Positions 60,314-64,000 of a stretch of DNA of 64,000 bases are shown in pieces. This stretch comes from an uncultured Lachnospiraceae bacterium. Its GTDB lineage: Bacteria > Bacillota > Clostridia > Lachnospirales > Lachnospiraceae. The translations under genes were made by a program, and so were the position numbers. Position 1 is the stretch's first letter. Each line of letters begins with the position of its first letter. Location of the stretch: the NCBI GenBank assembly GCA_910577175.1, contig CAJTLU010000003.1:1-64000 (forward strand). Direction: 5' to 3'. The notes under the pieces were generated by a model. The model did no database searches. It was not told where the DNA came from and saw nothing but the letters and a program-made list of their open reading frames with translations.

Positions 60314-61627
60314 TTACCAAAACAGCTTTTTTAAGAAACGCCCGGTCTTGCGGTCCGGGTACAATACGTCGCAAAGCGGCGGAAGGAGCCTTACCCTGTG
60401 AAGCCGTAAGGGAAGCTCCCCTGCCTCTCCTCCTGTCACAAGCGCCGTAATCCCCTGCCGGAGCAGACGCTCCGGCAAACGTCCGGCAAGCGCCTCCCAG
60501 TCGCACAGCCGCCACGGATACAGGTCTCCGAGAACAAAACGGCTGCTGCAACGGAAGAACTCGTCCCGGAAGCGTTCAAAAGACACGCCAAAATTAATTA
60601 TAATGACCGAAAAACCACGTGCTACACAGTCCCCAATAATAGAAGGAGCAGTTCCCGTGATATACCGGACCCCGCGCAGGGTAAACTCCTCCGGTATAGC
60701 CTTTTCCCTGCCGGACAAGCTCTGGAAGAGCCTTGGCAAAACCGGCTGTCCCGATAAATCGATACAGACCGTTTTTCCCTGTTCCCGCTCGCCAAAATAT
60801 CCCGCAAGCAGCGTACAAACGGTAGCCGTATCTGCACCCTCATGGGCACCGATGACACCAATCAGATGCGGTACGTCTCTTTTTCCATGTTTTTCTTTCC
60901 TGTTTCTGCCGCTTTTCTGCGTCCGGAAGCAAAGCCCCTGCAGCTCTTCCTTTAATTCCCCGACACTACGGTAGCGCCTTGCCGGCTGCGGCTGCACACA
61001 ACGCCGGTAAATTTTCTCTAACTCCTTTCCCTTTTTATTTCCCTCTCCCAGCATAACCCCTATGACACACCCGATTCCATATACGTCCGAATACTCTCCC
61101 GCTTCCCCGCGGTACTGCTCCGGAGCCGCAAACCCGTCTGTGCCGAATACAACCCCGTAACGGCTTTCTTTGCTTACGGCGCCACCAAAATCGATTAAGG
61201 AAATCCTGTCACCGTTTACAACGATATTTTCTGGCTTTACATCCAGATAAAGGATACCTTTCTGATGTAGATATTCCATGATTTCACAAAGCTGAAGGGA
61301 ATAATACGAAATAAAAGAAACCGGAAGGCATTTCTGCCTGATAAGAACTTCGTTCAGAGGCTCCCCGCCCATATCTTCCTCAATGATGTAGGAAGCCGTA
61401 TCGTCTTCCTCTATATCATAAATGCAGGGAATTGCTGCATGATGCAGCTGTTTTAGAATGTGTGCTTCTTCCAGCCGTTCCCGGTAAAACGGTCTTTTTT
61501 TGCAAAGGCGCTTAATCACGCGCCGCTCTTTCAGTACCTCGTGTTCCGCAAGAAACACCTCTCCTCCGCTGCCGTTTGCAAGCAGCCGCACAATACGGTA
61601 TTTCCCGAACAATAGCTTATCTTCCAT
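60314..61627 (-). CDS. Ser/Thr protein kinase fused to a degenerate ParA/MinD-like domain
   Basis: Protein of 437 residues starting MEDKLLFGKYRIVRLLANGS. The kinase domain (~1-240) has the Gly loop ANGSGGEVFLAEHE, catalytic loop YLDVKPENIVV (HRD His replaced) and DFGGA. After a basic linker, residues ~250-437 resemble a P-loop protein of the ParA/TadZ kind (LIGVIGAHEGADTATVCTLLAG), but the Walker A Gly-Lys-Thr is missing. The start at 61627 is preferred by AAAGGAG. Longer frames run into the upstream region. Target unknown. Confidence 0.75.
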   Translation of the reverse strand: MEDKLLFGKYRIVRLLANGSGGEVFLAEHEVLKERRVIKRLCKKRPFYRERLEEAHILKQLHHAAIPCIYDIEEDDTASYIIEEDMGGEPLNEVLIRQKCLPVSFISYYSLQLCEIMEYLHQKGILYLDVKPENIVVNGDRISLIDFGGAVSKESRYGVVFGTDGFAAPEQYRGEAGEYSDVYGIGCVIGVMLGEGNKKGKELEKIYRRCVQPQPARRYRSVGELKEELQGLCFRTQKSGRNRKEKHGKRDVPHLIGVIGAHEGADTATVCTLLAGYFGEREQGKTVCIDLSGQPVLPRLFQSLSGREKAIPEEFTLRGVRYITGTAPSIIGDCVARGFSVIIINFGVSFERFRDEFFRCSSRFVLGDLYPWRLCDWEALAGRLPERLLRQGITALVTGGEAGELPLRLHRVRLLPPLCDVLYPDRKTGRFLKKLFW

Positions 61628-61871
61628 CTTCTCCTTTCTGCCCGCCTGCGCGGACTGATTTGTCCTTTTGTCTGTTCCTTTTTCTGTGTCCGGTCTTCCG
61701 GATTGCCGGTGATTTCCACCTGTCTCTATTATACTCCATACCCCCTTCCCCTGCAAGCTTTTTCCTCTCTGCATATTTCACAAACTTCCGGAGAAAATTT
61801 GTACGGTATCAACAATTCCAAACATCTGGATTTCCGTTCCCTCCTTTATACAAACTTCACAATTTATGTTA

Positions 61872-61900
61872 TTGACTTTCGTACAGATTTCCTATATACT
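61872..61900 (+). promoter_or_regulatory. mecA promoter
   Basis: TTGACT (61872-61877), 17-bp spacer, TATACT (61895-61900). The ATG of mecA is at 61933. Confidence 0.8.
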
Positions 61901-61932
61901 TTGTATAACATGAAAAAGGGGGTGCATACTCT

Positions 61933-62676
61933 ATGACAATCGAGCGTTTAAGTGATACACAGATTCGCTGTACACTGAATAAGCAGGATTTGCAGGAACG
62001 TCAATTACAACTGAGCGAATTGTTTTACGGCGGCGAAAAAGCAAAAGAGTTATTTCGTGATTTAATGCAGATGGCATCCTATGAATGTGGTTTTGATACC
62101 GAGGACTTACCTCTTATGATTGAAGCGATTCCGGTAGATGCTGACTGCCTTGTTCTTGTTGTTACTAAGGTAGAAGATTCTGACGAGCTGGATTCCAGAT
62201 TTTCTAACTTCACCCCGTTTGCGGAAAAGAATGCCCCGTCCGAAAAGGCGGCAATTCCGGCGCTGGCGGACGAAATACTGAATTACTTTTCACAGTTTAA
62301 AGAGCTGTTAAACAAAAAGGCAAACGAACTTTCTGCAAAGACAGAGGAAACGGACGACGCTGAACCGGACGCTCCTGCTTCTCTTGTAAAGATGTATCAG
62401 TTTGATTCCCTGCAGACCGTCAGCCGCTTTGCTGCAGTCATTCTTCCTCACTACCGCGGTAATGTCAGGCTTTACAAGGACACTGCAGGCGGAAGCTACT
62501 ATCTGCTTCTGAATATGCTGGAACACACTGCAGAGGAATTTAATAAGCTGTGCAACATCGCCTCCGAGTACGGGCGCTCCGTACCGGCAACGAATGCCTC
62601 GCTGCTTTATTATCACGAGCATTTTAACTACATTGACGAGGAACATATTTTAGAAACACTGGCGAAATTAAATTAA
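61933..62676 (+). CDS. mecA: Adaptor protein MecA
   Basis: Protein of 247 residues. N-terminal domain MTIERLSDTQIRCTLNKQDL, an acidic linker (~110-150), and a C-terminal ClpC-binding domain (RFAAVILPHYRGNVRLYKDTAGGSYYLLL). It brings substrates to the ClpCP protease; in Bacillus it targets ComK. Strong AAGGGGG site. Divergent from the kinase gene. Confidence 0.92.
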   Translation: MTIERLSDTQIRCTLNKQDLQERQLQLSELFYGGEKAKELFRDLMQMASYECGFDTEDLPLMIEAIPVDADCLVLVVTKVEDSDELDSRFSNFTPFAEKNAPSEKAAIPALADEILNYFSQFKELLNKKANELSAKTEETDDAEPDAPASLVKMYQFDSLQTVSRFAAVILPHYRGNVRLYKDTAGGSYYLLLNMLEHTAEEFNKLCNIASEYGRSVPATNASLLYYHEHFNYIDEEHILETLAKLN

Positions 62677-62704
62677 GATTATCGTACTTGTTAAATCAAC
62701 CTTT

Positions 62705-62741
62705 AAGAAAGGGCTGCCGCTTCACGCGACAGCCCTTTCTT
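62705..62741. terminator. Bidirectional terminator after mecA
   Basis: AAGAAAGGGCTG pairs with CAGCCCTTTCTT around a CGCTTCACGCGA loop region. Flanking A and T tracts allow both directions. Same hairpin family as at 8224. Confidence 0.85.
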
Positions 62742-62778
62742 GTAATCTTGTAATCTTGCAATCAAGGAAAATCTTTCT

Positions 62779-62829
62779 GCTGTAAAGGGAAGCCGCTTAT
62801 GAAATAAGGCAGCGGCTTTCCTCTTTACA
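62779..62829 (-). terminator. Terminator of the GH3 gene
   Basis: CTGTAAAGGGAAGCCGCT pairs with AGCGGCTTTCCTCTTTACAG, 15 bp after the GH3 stop on the minus strand. Very stable stem. Confidence 0.75.
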
Positions 62830-62843
62830 GGCAGACCTTTACT

Positions 62844-64000
62844 TTATAAAAGCTGCTCTATCTTTCCGCAGGTCACAAGGAAGCTCTGCGGCTTCTTTCC
62901 AGTCAATGCGGCACTTCTGCCATCCGGCTGGGATGCTCCCACAAACACCTCATACTCTCCTGCGTTTAACATAAGCTTTGCCTCTTCGTCGTAAAGAGCA
63001 AACGCTGTATCCTTCAGCACAATTTCCACAGTCGTACTCGTTCCGGCAGCCAGCCTTACCTTCTTTAACCCCTTGAGCTGGTAATTCGGCGCACCTGGAA
63101 CTCCCTTTACCTTTACATAAACCTGTATGGTCTCGGCACCGTCATAGCTGCCATGATTCGTTACCTCCGCCTTCACCGTAATGCTTCCATCCTTTGCAAT
63201 CTCCTTCGCGGAAAGCTCTGCAGATACGGTAAAGTCCGTATAGCTGAGTCCGTAGCCGAACGGATACAACGGCTCCTTTTCCATGTAACGGTAGGTTCTT
63301 CCTTTCATGCTATAATCCGTGAACACCGGGAGCTCCTCGGAGGTACGGTAGAACGTAACCGGAAGCTTTCCTTCCGGAGAAAACTCGCCGAACAGCATCT
63401 GTGCCACGGCACGGCCGCCCTGCGCGCCCGGATACCAGCCTTCCACAATTGCAGGAATATGCTCCTCTGCCCAAGGAAATGCCAGCGCACTTCCAGACAG
63501 AAGTACGAGCACAACCGGCTTCCCGCTTGCGTAAATCTCCTGCAACACCGCATTCTGCAAGCCCGGAAGCTCCAGATTCGGCTTGTCACCACTGGCAAAC
63601 TCGTTCCCCTGGTCGCCTTCCTCGCCCTCCAGACCTGCGTCCAGACCCATTACTGCAATTACGACATCCGACTCGTCGCACACTGCGCGCACCTCTGCAA
63701 TACGGTCATTCTCAATTCCAAGTCCCGATATCTTCTTCCGGAAGAGATGGCACCCCTCGGAATAACGCACCGTAACCTCGTCGCCAAGGTACTCCTGGAT
63801 TCCTTCCAGAACAGTAACATACTCGGACGCGGTTCCCTCATAGTTACCGATAAGCGCTTTTCTGTTATTCGCATTCGGTCCGATAACACCGACGGTCTTT
63901 AGCTTCTTTTTGTCAAGCGGCAGCATCTGGTTCTCATTTTTGAGCAGACACAGCGTCTTCTTTGCCACGGAAAGATTGAATGCCTTCTGCTCCTTACTGT
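62844..64000 (-). CDS. Glycoside hydrolase family 3 (beta-glucosidase type), partial
   Basis: The last ~385 residues of a GH3 enzyme. The frame continues past the right edge, so the N-terminal catalytic barrel with the nucleophile Asp is outside the window. Visible parts: TLCLLKNENQMLPLDKKKL (start of domain 2), the acid/base region (GLDAGLEGEEGDQGNEF), YPFGYGLSYTDF, and the fibronectin III-like C-terminal domain (VTNHGSYDGAETIQVYV). No signal peptide can be judged. Likely cytoplasmic plant-glycan degradation. Confidence 0.93.
   Translation of the reverse strand, partial: SKEQKAFNLSVAKKTLCLLKNENQMLPLDKKKLKTVGVIGPNANNRKALIGNYEGTASEYVTVLEGIQEYLGDEVTVRYSEGCHLFRKKISGLGIENDRIAEVRAVCDESDVVIAVMGLDAGLEGEEGDQGNEFASGDKPNLELPGLQNAVLQEIYASGKPVVLVLLSGSALAFPWAEEHIPAIVEGWYPGAQGGRAVAQMLFGEFSPEGKLPVTFYRTSEELPVFTDYSMKGRTYRYMEKEPLYPFGYGLSYTDFTVSAELSAKEIAKDGSITVKAEVTNHGSYDGAETIQVYVKVKGVPGAPNYQLKGLKKVRLAAGTSTTVEIVLKDTAFALYDEEAKLMLNAGEYEVFVGASQPDGRSAALTGKKPQSFLVTCGKIEQLL

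Noticed and set aside
1..64000. CRISPR array, tRNA or rRNA genes
   Set aside because: No regularly spaced repeats, tRNA cloverleaf or rRNA segments were seen by reading; a tRNA scan would be needed to exclude a missed tRNA.

Overview
The window looks like chromosome of a spore-forming, anaerobic Firmicute of the class Clostridia, most likely family Lachnospiraceae. The basis is the gene content: an aligned F-type ATP synthase operon, Rex, MecA, HrcA/CIRCE-controlled groESL, a CwlD-like amidase, a YaaH-like GH18 protein, a PdaB-like deacetylase and several clostridial DUF proteins. Genus cannot be fixed from the sequence alone. No rRNA, tRNA or CRISPR array was seen.

Layout. 0.3-7.4 kb: HD-GYP signalling protein, hexapeptide-repeat protein, Fe-S protein, topoisomerase III and an arylsulfotransferase-like envelope protein. 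7.5-12.7 kb: LUD-domain protein and a gliding-type ABC cassette. 12.8-17.9 kb: response regulator, large hybrid kinase and guaB. 18.2-21.0 kb: three-gene substrate ABC transporter. 21.2-25.6 kb: membrane protein, groESL and two Cys-rich proteins. 25.8-32.8 kb: a sporulation-type polysaccharide deacetylase gene (pdaB-like) split by an AT-rich 6,179-bp element that carries a large serine recombinase and partly decayed, defence-like cargo. 32.8-35.7 kb: ribosome-repair pair rtcB-prfH behind an apparent leader-peptide attenuator, then a Fic protein lacking its catalytic His. 36.1-39.9 kb: ABC exporter with a switch-like leader, two tandem copies of a divergent regulator/51-aa-protein module, and an orphan ORF. 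40.0-45.7 kb: minus-strand operon rex, acpS-nnrE-nnrD fusion, alr, mazF, CBS-domain protein. 45.9-54.9 kb: 1-phosphofructokinase-like gene and the atp operon. 55.0-64.0 kb: DUF402 protein, rpiB, threonylcarbamoyl-AMP synthase, cwlD-like, GH18, Ser/Thr kinase, mecA and the C-terminal part of a GH3 glycosidase that leaves the window.

The two most notable systems are the serine-recombinase element, whose precise excision over a 7-bp direct repeat would restore the deacetylase gene in frame (skin-like architecture), and the rtcB-prfH operon behind a 29-codon leader ORF and an intrinsic terminator. A third theme is a family of long palindromic intergenic elements. Their terminal 15-bp motif sits 11-13 bp upstream of the -35 box of four different predicted promoters.

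Limits: family calls come from reading motifs, not from searches. Structures were paired by eye. Promoters are consensus matches only.
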